From: Paraburkholderia tuberum STM678
Lineage (GTDB): Bacteria; Pseudomonadota; Gammaproteobacteria; Burkholderiales; Burkholderiaceae
Reading direction: 5' to 3'
Length of the DNA stretch: 64,000 nt
NCBI RefSeq assembly: GCF_902833905.1
Contig: NZ_CADFGP010000016.1
Location: 1-64,000, forward strand
A program made the position numbers and the translations under genes. Positions within the stretch are counted from its first letter, which is position 1, and each line of letters starts with the position of its first letter. Below are positions 25,720-34,067 of the stretch, one piece after another. The notes under the pieces are model-generated. The model had not been told where the DNA came from, did no database searches, and saw only the letters and a list, made by a program, of their open reading frames with translations.

Positions 25720-26402
25720 TAGTGAATGAGGAGCGTGCGCCGCTGTCCGTTCTGTACGTCGAGGTTCGCATGCTGAAGTGCGAAGCCGTTGAATTCGTAG
25801 ACGCTGCCCGGCTTGACCGGAATGCGCTTGCAGTTGCCGACACGCAGATCATGCAAGGTATGCCAGCTGCGCCAGCTGAGCGGCAGGCTTTGCAGGAAGC
25901 CATGGCGCATCTTGCAGATCACGTTGGTCAGCGTCGTTACGGACAGGCGCGGCTTGCGGTACATCACGAGGTCGCCGTTGTGAACTCCGTCGGGTGCGAG
26001 CTGAAGCGGAATCAGCAGCGTCAGCAGGTGCGAGTCGTAGTGGCGGCAGTGGCTCTCGGCCAACGAAGTCTTGCTCGCACAGCGCAGTACGTGGAACGGC
26101 TCAGTCGGTAAGTTTGTCCGACCGAACTTCGCGGCCATCGCGCGCGCATTCGCGCAGATCGTCTGTTCGAGTTCGCGAAAGGCCTGACCGCGACGCAGCA
26201 TCTCTGCAATCTCTGCGCCGGACTGCGAGCGCGGTGCCGTCGTGCCAAACAGGTGGTCGATGAACTCGTTGATTTCGACGATCGTCTCCTGCGGAATCAC
26301 GTCATCAAAAGACTTCAAAGCGACGCTTTTGTCGATTCGAATCCGCTTAGTCTCTGTATGCCCACGCACGTCTGTCAGGGTGTCCATAGCCCAAATTTCC
26401 AT
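25659..26402 (-). CDS. Putative 2-oxoglutarate/Fe(II) dioxygenase
   Basis: The 247-residue protein carries a full facial triad: His121-x-Asp123 (CRHYDSHLL) and His211, followed ten residues later by Arg221 (QHANLDVQNGQRRTLLIHYYD), the arginine that would hold 2-oxoglutarate. NGDLVMYRKPR and KPGSVYEFNGFALQH fit strands of the jelly-roll core. Such enzymes hydroxylate small molecules, amino acids or peptides; the substrate is unknown. ATGs at 26402 and 26387 are both possible and neither has a good ribosome site. It is a lone gene next to an ISNCY-type element and a possible small-peptide gene, in a stretch of lower GC. Confidence 0.6.
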   Translation of the reverse strand: MEIWAMDTLTDVRGHTETKRIRIDKSVALKSFDDVIPQETIVEINEFIDHLFGTTAPRSQSGAEIAEMLRRGQAFRELEQTICANARAMAAKFGRTNLPTEPFHVLRCASKTSLAESHCRHYDSHLLTLLIPLQLAPDGVHNGDLVMYRKPRLSVTTLTNVICKMRHGFLQSLPLSWRSWHTLHDLRVGNCKRIPVKPGSVYEFNGFALQHANLDVQNGQRRTLLIHYYDPGHSLGLSGVLRRGRIG

Positions 26403-26639
26403 TCGCTTTTTATTCTACGACCGTATTGAAAAATATCCCCTACGAGGCGCGCACAATGTGCGCCAGCGTACATAAAGCCCTCAGGCGATTGAGCTCGATC
26501 ATTAAATCTAAAGCGGACTTCTCTGACAGCTTTGGTAAATCTCGTTGGGCCGATTTGGAAAATGCTGCGACTGCGACGCTTCAGCTTTGCTTAGGTACGA
26601 CATTACAGCTCTGCCGTAACATCAAATGTCGAGGCCAGA
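26403..26639. other. Stretch between the 2OG oxygenase and the ISNCY element
   Basis: AT-rich sequence with no recognisable gene. An open frame on the plus strand (from 26426 or 26456) continues into the insertion sequence and could be the 5' part of a gene cut by it. I cannot identify its product, and no matching second half is evident beyond 28214. Confidence 0.35.
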
Positions 26640-28214
26640 TAGAAATGTCCGGGTTGCGACTTTTTAGAAATGTCCGGTTTTGAGGTTCAGAAATATCTAT
26701 GTTAGGGGGCTTTTGAGCACCGAGCCAACCCGCATTCCGGCAGTTGCCAGAATCGCTTCATTCAACTGCGCCCGGGTCAGCTCGCGCTGCTTGCGGGTGC
26801 CCACCTTGCGCTCCTTCGAGCGTGGTGCCTCGCCCTGATTGGTCCTCGATGGCGAGCCTGACGCGCGCCGGTCATCGCGCTGCGCCTGAATCACCTGCGC
26901 CAGCTGCAACGTGTGGCCCAGCCGCTTGTGATCGACCACCGCCGCCTGATCGATCTCCGAGAGCCGGTCATACGGCACACAGGGCAGGGCAGCGCCATTC
27001 ACCCGCATCTCGATGCGCCCATCCGGATACTCGAACACATCCAGATAACGGTGGATCAGACTGCGGTTGGCGACCGTGTCTTCCAGCAGATAGATCACCC
27101 GGTCGTACTGCACCGTCAGCACCTTCGACACGCGCCGCGGCACACGAACCGTCAGGATCAGATCAAGATCGTCGTCGGCACGCAGCGGCCGGTGTGCATC
27201 GAAGGTGCTCCGCGGCATCTTGCCAAACCGGCCGTTAAAGTCAGCGATGAAGTGGGGCGCGTACGCATTGGCGGCCGCCTTCGTGCTGATGCCGCGTAGC
27301 CGCAGTTCCTTCACGAGACGATCCTGCAACGTCAGGTTCGCGCGCTCGACGCGCCCCTTCGCCTGACTGCTGTTGGCGCAGAACGTATCCACATTGAGCT
27401 CGTACAGCGCGCGGCCAAACTGCGTCACACCCTTGCCAGGCGTCGCCGAATGGCTGTTGCAATGGAAGACGCTGGCCTTGTCGCTGTACAGCGCCACCGG
27501 CTTGCCATGCTGTTCAAGGTACGCGCGCATCGCCTCGAAGTAGCTGAAGGTCGATTCGGTCGCCGTAAAGTGCAGTGCCATCAGCCGGCCTGTTGCATCG
27601 TCGATGAACACCAGCAGCGTGCACGCTGGCGCGCGTTCCTCAAACCACCGGTGATCACTGCCGTCGATCTGCACCAGTTCGCCCAGGCATGCCCGCCGGT
27701 TTCTCGGCTGGTGAAGCTTCGGCGGCCGCTGCTTGCGCGGAATCCACAGGCCCGCATCGCGCATCCAGCGTCGCACGGTTTCCTTCGCCAGCACCACGCC
27801 ATGACAATCGGCCAGCTTCTCGCAGGCCAGCGTTGGCCCAAAATCCGCATAGCGCTCACGCACCAGCGCCATGGCCCGCGCACGGACATCCACCGGCAGT
27901 TCGCGGTTGCTGGGCTGTCCACGCCGCGCTGAAACCAGCCCGGCCGGTCCCGCCGCCTCGTAGCGCCGCACGAGCCGGCTGACCTGACGCTCACACAGCT
28001 GCAGTCGTTCAGCCGCCAGTACGCCCGTCAGGCGATGCTGGACGACCGCCTCGATGATCTTCACGCGCTCGAGCTCGTGCATGCTGATCGTGATGAATCC
28101 ACGTCCGTTCATGGTCTGGCTCCGGGCTGACGGTGATGCCGCAGCATGCGCCACAGCAGCCAGCCCGGAGCAGGAAACCGGACATTTCTAATGAGCCAGA
28201 ACCGGACATTTCTA
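26640..28214 (-). mobile_element. ISNCY-type insertion sequence with doubled end repeats
   Basis: The transposase gene is bracketed by four copies of the 13-mer TAGAAATGTCCGG. Two face inward on the left (26640-26652 and 26665-26677) and two inverted copies lie on the right (28178-28190 and 28202-28214). The pairs are spaced 25 and 24 bases. Similarity beyond the 13-mer is best between the inner left and the outer right copy, so the exact ends are ambiguous. No clear target-site duplication was found by eye. Confidence 0.8.
26697..28112 (-). CDS. ISNCY-family transposase (DDE, integrase-like)
   Basis: The product has 471 residues: an N-terminal helix-turn-helix region (HELERVKIIEAVVQHRLT, then an LCERQVSRLVRRYEAAG recognition helix), a DDE/rve core with Asp in LVQIDGSDHRW, Asp in LLVFIDDATGRL and Glu in AKGRVERANLTL, and a basic tail. 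All three catalytic residues are present and the frame is intact, so the element may be mobile. I start it at 28112 (MNGRGFITIS); an upstream in-frame ATG at 28154 is also open. It is the sole gene of the element. Confidence 0.85.
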   Translation of the reverse strand: MNGRGFITISMHELERVKIIEAVVQHRLTGVLAAERLQLCERQVSRLVRRYEAAGPAGLVSARRGQPSNRELPVDVRARAMALVRERYADFGPTLACEKLADCHGVVLAKETVRRWMRDAGLWIPRKQRPPKLHQPRNRRACLGELVQIDGSDHRWFEERAPACTLLVFIDDATGRLMALHFTATESTFSYFEAMRAYLEQHGKPVALYSDKASVFHCNSHSATPGKGVTQFGRALYELNVDTFCANSSQAKGRVERANLTLQDRLVKELRLRGISTKAAANAYAPHFIADFNGRFGKMPRSTFDAHRPLRADDDLDLILTVRVPRRVSKVLTVQYDRVIYLLEDTVANRSLIHRYLDVFEYPDGRIEMRVNGAALPCVPYDRLSEIDQAAVVDHKRLGHTLQLAQVIQAQRDDRRASGSPSRTNQGEAPRSKERKVGTRKQRELTRAQLNEAILATAGMRVGSVLKSPLT

Positions 28215-28741
28215 AAAAGCTCTGACATCAAAAATGTTGATAATTTATCTTATGTCAAATTGTGGATGCTTCAGAAAAATGCTTCCAGTACGCATCGCAC
28301 AGGCCACCGTCGATGCGCGTGCCGCGTGTCGGCCCTCCGCCACAAGTGATGCACACACCGGTCCCCGGTGACCATCGCGAATCGTCCGAACCGCGGCTCT
28401 TTCGCCTGCCACAACTGACGCCGGGTGCAGCCCGATTCAGTGACCAACAAAACTGGCGCAACAATTCAATTCCAATTTTTATGGGCGGCCCCCCCAATCA
28501 GAGCCCTCATGAATTAAGACGCGGCCGTGCGTACAGATTAATTTACGCACGCCACATGCCGAAATTAGACAACTGTTAAATACTGCTTTGCGCACCACGA
28601 GAATAAGCTTGGTAGCGAAAGCCAATGCCGCTATCGCAGCTCGCGCGGATTTTTTATCGTCGGCTATTGCCTTGTGGCTTAGAGACGTTTCGCATTTCTC
28701 TCAACCGGCGAGCGTGTCGTCGTTGAGCGACTGTGAATGGG
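28215..28741. other. AT-rich stretch without a supported gene
   Basis: About 530 bases of low and uneven GC between the ISNCY element and a hypothetical gene. Short open frames exist on both strands, one with a CITCGGGP segment on the minus strand (28255-28497), but none has a convincing ribosome site, length or family resemblance. It reads as eroded island DNA. Confidence 0.5.
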
Positions 28742-29164
28742 CTACGTGCATTTCGACGTGGCATACGGGCGCAACGTGTTCGCCACCCTCCCACTTGCCG
28801 CGATCTGAGATGCATGTTCGAACACGCGCAGACGCTCGGCATCCGCAATCAGTCGCTTCTTCGTCATCGAGCGTCCCGCCGATCCGAAGCCCATCACCTT
28901 TTCGTACTCACGCGGCCTGCCGTGCCTGAAGCGATTAAAGAAGTCATCGCCCGGCAGGCCGTTGTCGAGGCTCATCAGGCAGCCGTAGTCGAGCGACGCG
29001 CAATCGCTCAGTGAACGCGCCGCGTTCTCCAATGCGCGATAGCGGCTTTGCAACGGTTCGTCGCGACCGAAAAGCGCGTGCAGTTCCTGATAAGTCACGA
29101 GTCTTTTGCGTTTCGCGGCACGCAGTAGCATCGCGGCAATATCGCGGGTCCTATTCATGTTCAT
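28742..29164 (-). CDS. Hypothetical protein (possible winged-helix fold)
   Basis: The 140-residue protein begins MNMNRTRDIAAMLLRAAKRK and is supported by GGAGA 5 bases before the ATG at 29164. The segment RLVTYQELHALFG followed by YRALENAARSL and LDYGCLMSLDNGLPGDDFF faintly recalls the winged-helix part of alkyltransferase-like proteins, but without the PCHR motif; I do not assign that function. There is no membrane segment or signal. It is isolated in an AT-rich island between an insertion sequence and an HTH gene. Confidence 0.55.
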   Translation of the reverse strand: MNMNRTRDIAAMLLRAAKRKRLVTYQELHALFGRDEPLQSRYRALENAARSLSDCASLDYGCLMSLDNGLPGDDFFNRFRHGRPREYEKVMGFGSAGRSMTKKRLIADAERLRVFEHASQIAASGRVANTLRPYATSKCT

Positions 29165-29856
29165 GTCGTTCTCCTTACCGCCAGCTTGCAAGCGCCCAAA
29201 TGGCAACCGATGAAAGCGCTGTCAGCTTTTATCGCGGTTATGCGTATCGAGTCGGAAACTACCCCCACAAAATACTTCCGGTGTTCAACGACGCAGCTAA
29301 AATTAAGCGGGTGGTTACTGGAGTCACGCTTCACAACGCCACTCTGCGCGAATGTCCCGTTTACATATAATCCGCTGGAAAAACGCCGCGAAGGATTTTC
29401 AATCTTCAGCACCTTTTTTGCAGCTTTCCGGCGAATCGCCATCCTGCATCGAAAGATGCATTCCAATTACATTCGCAAAACAGGAATCCGCGCACTCAAA
29501 CGGTTCAGTCTTCCGAGCTGCTGCCCGCACTTAAAAGCGCCCGACGTCAAGCCGTATGCGGCCTGCCGGTATCCGGGCCGCCAGAGCGAGCCGACTGTTT
29601 AAAATCACGTCAATCAGGTTAGCAAACGTTAAATTCAATCGCAAGAGAGATATTTAAGATTTTAGAAAGAAAACATCGCGTAACCGCCTTACGGGCGGCT
29701 TGCGTGATTTTCTATCAGAGGAAAGACGCGATTGATTTTTTATTCTTTTGGACACAGCGGGCGACTTTTCGATTATCTGTAGGTGGCGCGCCCTCCTCAC
29801 TGTCTACCCCATAACTGATTGCAGTCCGGTCAGCGACCCAACGGCGGAGTTCTCCG
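29165..29856. other. Long AT-rich intergenic stretch
   Basis: Roughly 690 bases with no supported gene. Overlapping short frames occur on opposite strands around 29161-29600 and neither looks coding. A GC hairpin (CCGCC...GGCGG) near 29685-29700 is followed by ATTTTCT and could be a weak terminator. The composition differs from the core genome on both sides. Confidence 0.45.
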
Positions 29857-30261
29857 ATGCATCGACCAAATGACGATTTGCCGACCGTCGCGCGGCGTCT
29901 CACGGCGGGCAAGAAACTGCTCGACGGCGTCGCCGCGGCCGAGGTCGCGAGACAGATGGGCATGGCAAAGACCACCGTCGAGCGCTATCGCAAGCTATTG
30001 GAGCAAGGCGGGCTCGAGGCGCTGAGAAACATGAGTGTCGGCGGCCGCCATTCCGCACTCGCGGTGGCTGATCTGGACTGGTTGGCCCAGGCGCTGAGGG
30101 CCTCGCCGCGGGACTATGGCTTCGACGCCGACGGCTGGAGCAATGCGCGCATGCGCGAGCTGATAAGCCGTCAGTTTGGCATTTCGTACTCGCGAGTCTA
30201 TGTATGGCAACTGGCCACCAGACTCGGCGTGTCTTATCGGCTCGGCCGGAATGCGCAGTAA
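29857..30261 (+). CDS. Helix-turn-helix protein, IS630-type N-terminal domain only
   Basis: The 134-residue protein contains a homeodomain-like HTH (AAAEVARQMGMAKTTVERYR, residues 26-45) and a second winged-helix segment (MRELISRQFGISYSRVYVWQ), the pair of DNA-binding domains at the front of IS630/Tc1-type transposases. It ends at residue 134, before any DDE domain, and no DDE-coding sequence follows: a PNPOx-like gene begins on the other strand 44 bases later. It is either a transposase remnant or a stand-alone DNA-binding protein derived from one. Its GC content is core-like, unlike the stretch upstream. Confidence 0.65.
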   Translation: MHRPNDDLPTVARRLTAGKKLLDGVAAAEVARQMGMAKTTVERYRKLLEQGGLEALRNMSVGGRHSALAVADLDWLAQALRASPRDYGFDADGWSNARMRELISRQFGISYSRVYVWQLATRLGVSYRLGRNAQ

Positions 30262-30304
30262 AACGGTGGCCGTACCCAGCTAAAGCACGCGCGTGCGCAT
30301 CGGC

Positions 30305-31288
30305 TCAGGCGCTTTCTCGAACCTTTGGCAGAAACTGCGGCGCCAGTTCGACCTCCGACCATTGGAACGGCAACGCGCCGCGACTGCGCCGCACTTCGCT
30401 CACATGAAACCGCACGAGTCGCTGCGCGCCCGCAAATGCCGCGAGTTCGTCGCCGTCCCAGATGATCTCTGCTCGCACCGCCAGATAAAGCAGATCGCCG
30501 GTTGCGAAGTCGATAAACAGCAGACCCGCGCGCGGATCGTGCACGAGGTTGCCGATCGTGTTGAAAAAGCGGTTGCCGCTGTAGTCGGGCGTGGTCAGCG
30601 TGGTTGCGTCGTCCACGCGCGCGAAGCCCGGCGCACCGCCGCGATGGGAAACGTCGATCCCCTTTCCCGGTCCCGCTTCCTCGCTCAGATTCGCGCTGGC
30701 GATAAAGAAGGTGTCCGCGCTCGCGAGCAACTCGCGGTCGGCACTGCTCAGAAGCGTGGCGATCTCGGGCTGCGCGCGCGTCGCGGCCGCGTCCCGCTCG
30801 ATGAAAGACGGCGCGCGGCTCTGGATATACTTCGGGCAATTGCCGAAGCTCTGCGTGACTTCGACCTGCAACGTGTCGCCTGCCACGGACCGGACGACGC
30901 CATTTGCCCGATTGCGCCGCCGCGTGCGCGGCTCGATGCACAGCGCACCAAGCTGCGCGCCTTCCCGCCAACCCGCGGCGAGCGGATCGCCAGCCAATGT
31001 GCCACCTTCGATGCGCAATGTCCGCGCATCCGGTGACGAGACGAAACCCGGCGCACCCGCACGCAGCGTCGCCCACGGCTGAGCGCTCGCATCGACGCCA
31101 CCAATCACGACGAACGGCTGCGCGGCAAAGAACTCGCGATGCTGCTCAGGCATGAATCGGCGAATGCCCCGACGTCCCATCGACTCGGCCACCTCCCGCA
31201 CACCCGCACGCTGCTGCGCATCCTGCTCGCCGGCATGAAACGGCGACGCGGCGCTTGCCCAGCTATTCAACGGGACTAACTCGGACAT
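30305..31288 (-). CDS. Pyridoxamine 5'-phosphate oxidase-like FMN-binding protein
   Basis: The 327-residue protein belongs to the PNPOx-like split-barrel group. Visible landmarks are QPFVVIGGVDASAQPWATLR, NCPKYIQSR and a repeat of the barrel near the C-terminus (FNTIGNLVHDPRAGLLFIDF). Proteins of this group often form the N-terminal half of flavohaem or ferredoxin reductase-like fusions; here it stands alone. The role is unknown, probably a flavin- or haem-linked reduction. I start it at 31288 (MSELVPLN). The GST gene lies immediately downstream of a 43-base gap upstream of it on the same strand, so the two may be co-transcribed. Confidence 0.75.
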   Translation of the reverse strand: MSELVPLNSWASAASPFHAGEQDAQQRAGVREVAESMGRRGIRRFMPEQHREFFAAQPFVVIGGVDASAQPWATLRAGAPGFVSSPDARTLRIEGGTLAGDPLAAGWREGAQLGALCIEPRTRRRNRANGVVRSVAGDTLQVEVTQSFGNCPKYIQSRAPSFIERDAAATRAQPEIATLLSSADRELLASADTFFIASANLSEEAGPGKGIDVSHRGGAPGFARVDDATTLTTPDYSGNRFFNTIGNLVHDPRAGLLFIDFATGDLLYLAVRAEIIWDGDELAAFAGAQRLVRFHVSEVRRSRGALPFQWSEVELAPQFLPKVRESA

Positions 31289-31331
31289 GATCGGACTCCT
31301 CTGCAAGATCTGACGCGGCTGTCAACGCGTA

Positions 31332-31973
31332 TCACGCCGCCAGCAAGCCCGCCTTCCTCGAAGGCATCGCGATGAAACGCGGCAGTGCCTCCACGCGCTG
31401 CAGCCACGCGCGAATGTTCGGATACGGCTGCAACGACACGCCGCCCTCGGGCGCGTGAGCGATATACGTGTGCGCGGCGATATCGGCGATCGTGACGTGC
31501 GCGCCAGCCACGAACGGCTTACCGGCAAGCTCCTCGTCGATCACGTCGAACAGCTTGACGGCGATCTGCTTCGCACGTTGGTGGTCGAGCGGCGCGCCGA
31601 ACACGGTCACGAGCCGCGCCGCGCACGGCCCGTAGGCGATCTGGCCAGCCGCGAGCGACAGCCAGCGCTGCACCGCCGCGGCGCCGCGCGGATCGTCCGG
31701 CAGCCACGATGCGTCGCCATAGCGCTTCGCCAGATAGACCAGAATCGCGTTCGAATCGAACAGCGTGAGCTCGCCGTCCTGAATCGTCGGCACCTGACCG
31801 AATGGGTTCAGCGCGAGGTACTCGGGCTTGCGGTTGTCGCCCGCCTTCATGTTCAGCTCGATGACCTCGAACGGCAGATCGAGCAGCGTCAGAAACAGCT
31901 TCACGCGATGACCGTGGCCTGAAAGCAGCGTCGTATACAGCTTGATAGGCTCGGTGGGTCTGGCAGCGGGCAT
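31332..31973 (-). CDS. Glutathione S-transferase family protein
   Basis: The 213-residue protein shows the thioredoxin-fold N-terminal domain (IKLYTTLLSGHGHRVKLFLT, NPFGQVPTIQDGELTLFDSN with the cis-proline and the DSNAI glutathione-binding turn) and an all-helical C-terminal domain with the N-capping segment GAHVTIADIAAHTYI. The start at 31973 gives a typical GST N-terminus. The gene is divergent from a LysR regulator 109 bases away, which is the likely regulator. The substrate is not predictable. Confidence 0.88.
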   Translation of the reverse strand: MPAARPTEPIKLYTTLLSGHGHRVKLFLTLLDLPFEVIELNMKAGDNRKPEYLALNPFGQVPTIQDGELTLFDSNAILVYLAKRYGDASWLPDDPRGAAAVQRWLSLAAGQIAYGPCAARLVTVFGAPLDHQRAKQIAVKLFDVIDEELAGKPFVAGAHVTIADIAAHTYIAHAPEGGVSLQPYPNIRAWLQRVEALPRFIAMPSRKAGLLAA

Positions 31974-32082
31974 GGATGGCTCCGGATACGTTGAATGACA
32001 CGCCCAGCATAAGGCGTAGGCACTGTCGCGCGGAAGCCCGATAATCCGGGAAACACAGTCAAGCGAGAATGGACAATCGATC

Positions 32083-32997
32083 ATGGCCGATGTGCGCAAC
32101 GTGAACCTGAACCGCCTCGCGATCTTCGTCGCGGTCATCGACGCGGGCTCGCTGAGCGCCGCCGCGACGCGGCTCGGGCTCGCGAAGACGATGGTCAGCA
32201 CGCACATGCAGAGGCTCGAGGCGGAAGTCGGCGCGAGCCTGCTGGTGCGCACCACCCGGCGGCTCGGCGTCACCGAGGCGGGCCGCACGTTCTACGAGGC
32301 GAGTGTGAAGATTCTGCGCGCCACCGAGGACGCGCTGAACGCGCTCGGCGGGGAAACCTCGCCGGTGCGCGGCACGCTGCGCGTCAGTGCGCCGAACGAC
32401 TACGGCACGCTCGTCGTCGCGCCCGCGCTGGTCGAATTGCGCCGCACGCATGCGCAGCTCGACGTCGAGCTGCTGAGCAGCGACCGCTACGTCGATCTGA
32501 TCGCCGATGGCATCGATGTAGCGATCCGGCTTGGTCGCCTCGCGGATTCCAACTATCGCGCGGTGAAGCTCGGCAGCTTCGTCAAATGGCTCGTCGCGAG
32601 TCCGGAGTTCCTGCGCACGTGGGGCATGCCGGGCACGCCGGCCGCGCTGGAGACGCTGCCCTATTGCGCGTTGTCGGTGCTGCCGCATCCGTTGACGCTC
32701 GATTTGCGGCACGTCGACGGCAAGATCGCGAGCGTGCGCTGCGCGTCCGCGTTGCGCGTCAACACGGCCGATGCCTGCCGCGCGGCGACGCTCGCGGGCG
32801 GCGGCATCGGTCTGTTGACGGATTTTTCGATCGCGGACGACGTCGCGGCGGGACGGCTGATCCGGCTGCTGCCCGAATGGGCGAGCGCACCGGCGAGCAT
32901 TCAGGCCGTGTTCCCGCCGACGAGTCACCCGCCGGCGAAGGTGCGCGCGTTGATCGATACGCTGAAGCGAAGGCTCGCGGCGGAGCCTGCGGATTAG
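32083..32997 (+). CDS. LysR-family transcriptional regulator
   Basis: The 304-residue regulator has an N-terminal HTH (LAIFVAVIDAGSLSAAATRL, then GLAKTMVSTHMQRLEAEVG) and a substrate-binding domain of the CrgA/DsdC-like type (GTLRVSAPNDYGTLVVAPAL). It is divergent from the GST gene and most likely controls it and itself from the shared 109-base region. The ligand is unknown. Confidence 0.9.
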   Translation: MADVRNVNLNRLAIFVAVIDAGSLSAAATRLGLAKTMVSTHMQRLEAEVGASLLVRTTRRLGVTEAGRTFYEASVKILRATEDALNALGGETSPVRGTLRVSAPNDYGTLVVAPALVELRRTHAQLDVELLSSDRYVDLIADGIDVAIRLGRLADSNYRAVKLGSFVKWLVASPEFLRTWGMPGTPAALETLPYCALSVLPHPLTLDLRHVDGKIASVRCASALRVNTADACRAATLAGGGIGLLTDFSIADDVAAGRLIRLLPEWASAPASIQAVFPPTSHPPAKVRALIDTLKRRLAAEPAD

Positions 32998-33133
32998 CAC
33001 GGCAGATCCTTCTGGCGCTCCCATTCCAGCGCAACGGCGGTTAGCTTCTATCCGCGTTATCGCCCGATTTGCTCTACTGCGACGATGCGCGCCGCACCCC
33101 GCGGCCTCGCCTGATCGTCAATGTGGAGAGCTT

Positions 33134-34009
33134 ATGTCCGCCATTTCCCGTCCTGCTCAAGGGGTTCTCACCGTCGCGTGTCCGAGCGCGGCGGGCCAGG
33201 TTGCCGCCGTCGCTGGCTTTCTCGAACGGCATCGTTGCTATGTCGACGAACTCACCGTATTCGACGACGAACTGAGCGAGCGCTTTTTCGTGCGCTGCGT
33301 GTTTCACCACGTCGATCGCGACGATGCGCTGCGGATCGCCACGCTGAAGCAGGAATTCGCGCCGATCGCCGAACGCTTCCTGATGACGTGGGCGATCCAC
33401 GATCTGTCGAGCCGGCCGAAAGTCCTGATCATGGTTTCCAGGCTCGAACACTGTCTCGCCGACCTGCTGTTTCGCTGGCGCATGGGCGAACTGAAGATGG
33501 ACATCGTCGGCATCGGCTCCAATCATCGCGATCTCGAACCGCTCGCGCGAGCGCACGGCCTGCCGTTCCATCATCTGCCGATTACAGCCGACACGAAGCC
33601 ACAACAGGAAGCCGGCCTGCTCGAGCTGTTCGATACGTCCGGCGCGCAACTGCTGATTCTCGCGCGCTACATGCAGATCCTGTCCGCCGAAACGAGCCGG
33701 GCGCTCGCCGGGCGCGCGATCAATATCCACCATTCGTTCCTACCCGGTTTCAAGGGAGCGAGACCGTATCATCAGGCCCATGCGCGCGGCGTCAAGGTAA
33801 TCGGCGCCACCGCGCATTTCGTCACCGACGATCTCGACGAAGGTCCGATCATCGAGCAGGGAGTCGAACCAGTCGATCACTCGTACAGCCCCGAACGGCT
33901 GCTGACGACCGGACGCGACGTCGAATGCATTACGCTCGCGCGCGCGGTCAAGGCGTTCGTCGAGCGACGTGTGTTCATCAACGGCGAGCGCACCGTCGTG
34001 CTGCGGTAA
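33134..34009 (+). CDS. purU: Formyltetrahydrofolate deformylase
   Basis: It hydrolyses 10-formyl-THF to formate and THF, keeping the folate pool free when one-carbon units are in excess. The 291-residue protein has an N-terminal ACT-like domain (VLTVACPSAAGQVAAVAGFL) and the formyltransferase domain with the catalytic Asn-His (INIHHSFLPGFKGARPYHQA) and Asp (DDLDEGPIIEQGV). It converges on choX across a strong two-way terminator. In related bacteria a second purU is part of the glycine-betaine regulon because methyl-group oxidation loads folate with C1 units, which fits its place at the edge of this cluster. Confidence 0.93.
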   Translation: MSAISRPAQGVLTVACPSAAGQVAAVAGFLERHRCYVDELTVFDDELSERFFVRCVFHHVDRDDALRIATLKQEFAPIAERFLMTWAIHDLSSRPKVLIMVSRLEHCLADLLFRWRMGELKMDIVGIGSNHRDLEPLARAHGLPFHHLPITADTKPQQEAGLLELFDTSGAQLLILARYMQILSAETSRALAGRAINIHHSFLPGFKGARPYHQAHARGVKVIGATAHFVTDDLDEGPIIEQGVEPVDHSYSPERLLTTGRDVECITLARAVKAFVERRVFINGERTVVLR

Positions 34010-34014
34010 ACAGA

Positions 34015-34040
34015 AAAACGCCGCTGAAAAGCGGCGTTTT
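34015..34040. terminator. Bidirectional terminator between purU and choX
   Basis: AAAACGCCGCT-GAAA-AGCGGCGTTTT is a perfect 11-bp stem whose ends give T-runs on both strands, just after the purU stop and 28 bases from the choX stop. It is a textbook intrinsic terminator for both convergent genes. Confidence 0.93.
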
Positions 34041-34067
34041 CGTGTGCTGCGCCGACGCGTGGCCGAG

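Noticed and set aside
28255..28497. A minus-strand 80-codon frame with a CITCGGGP segment, possibly a zinc ribbon
   Set aside because: There is no second cysteine pair at a proper distance, no ribosome site, and it lies in eroded AT-rich DNA.
29161..29602. Overlapping 100-140 codon frames on both strands
   Set aside because: Neither shows coding bias or a recognisable family, and they overlap each other in opposite directions.
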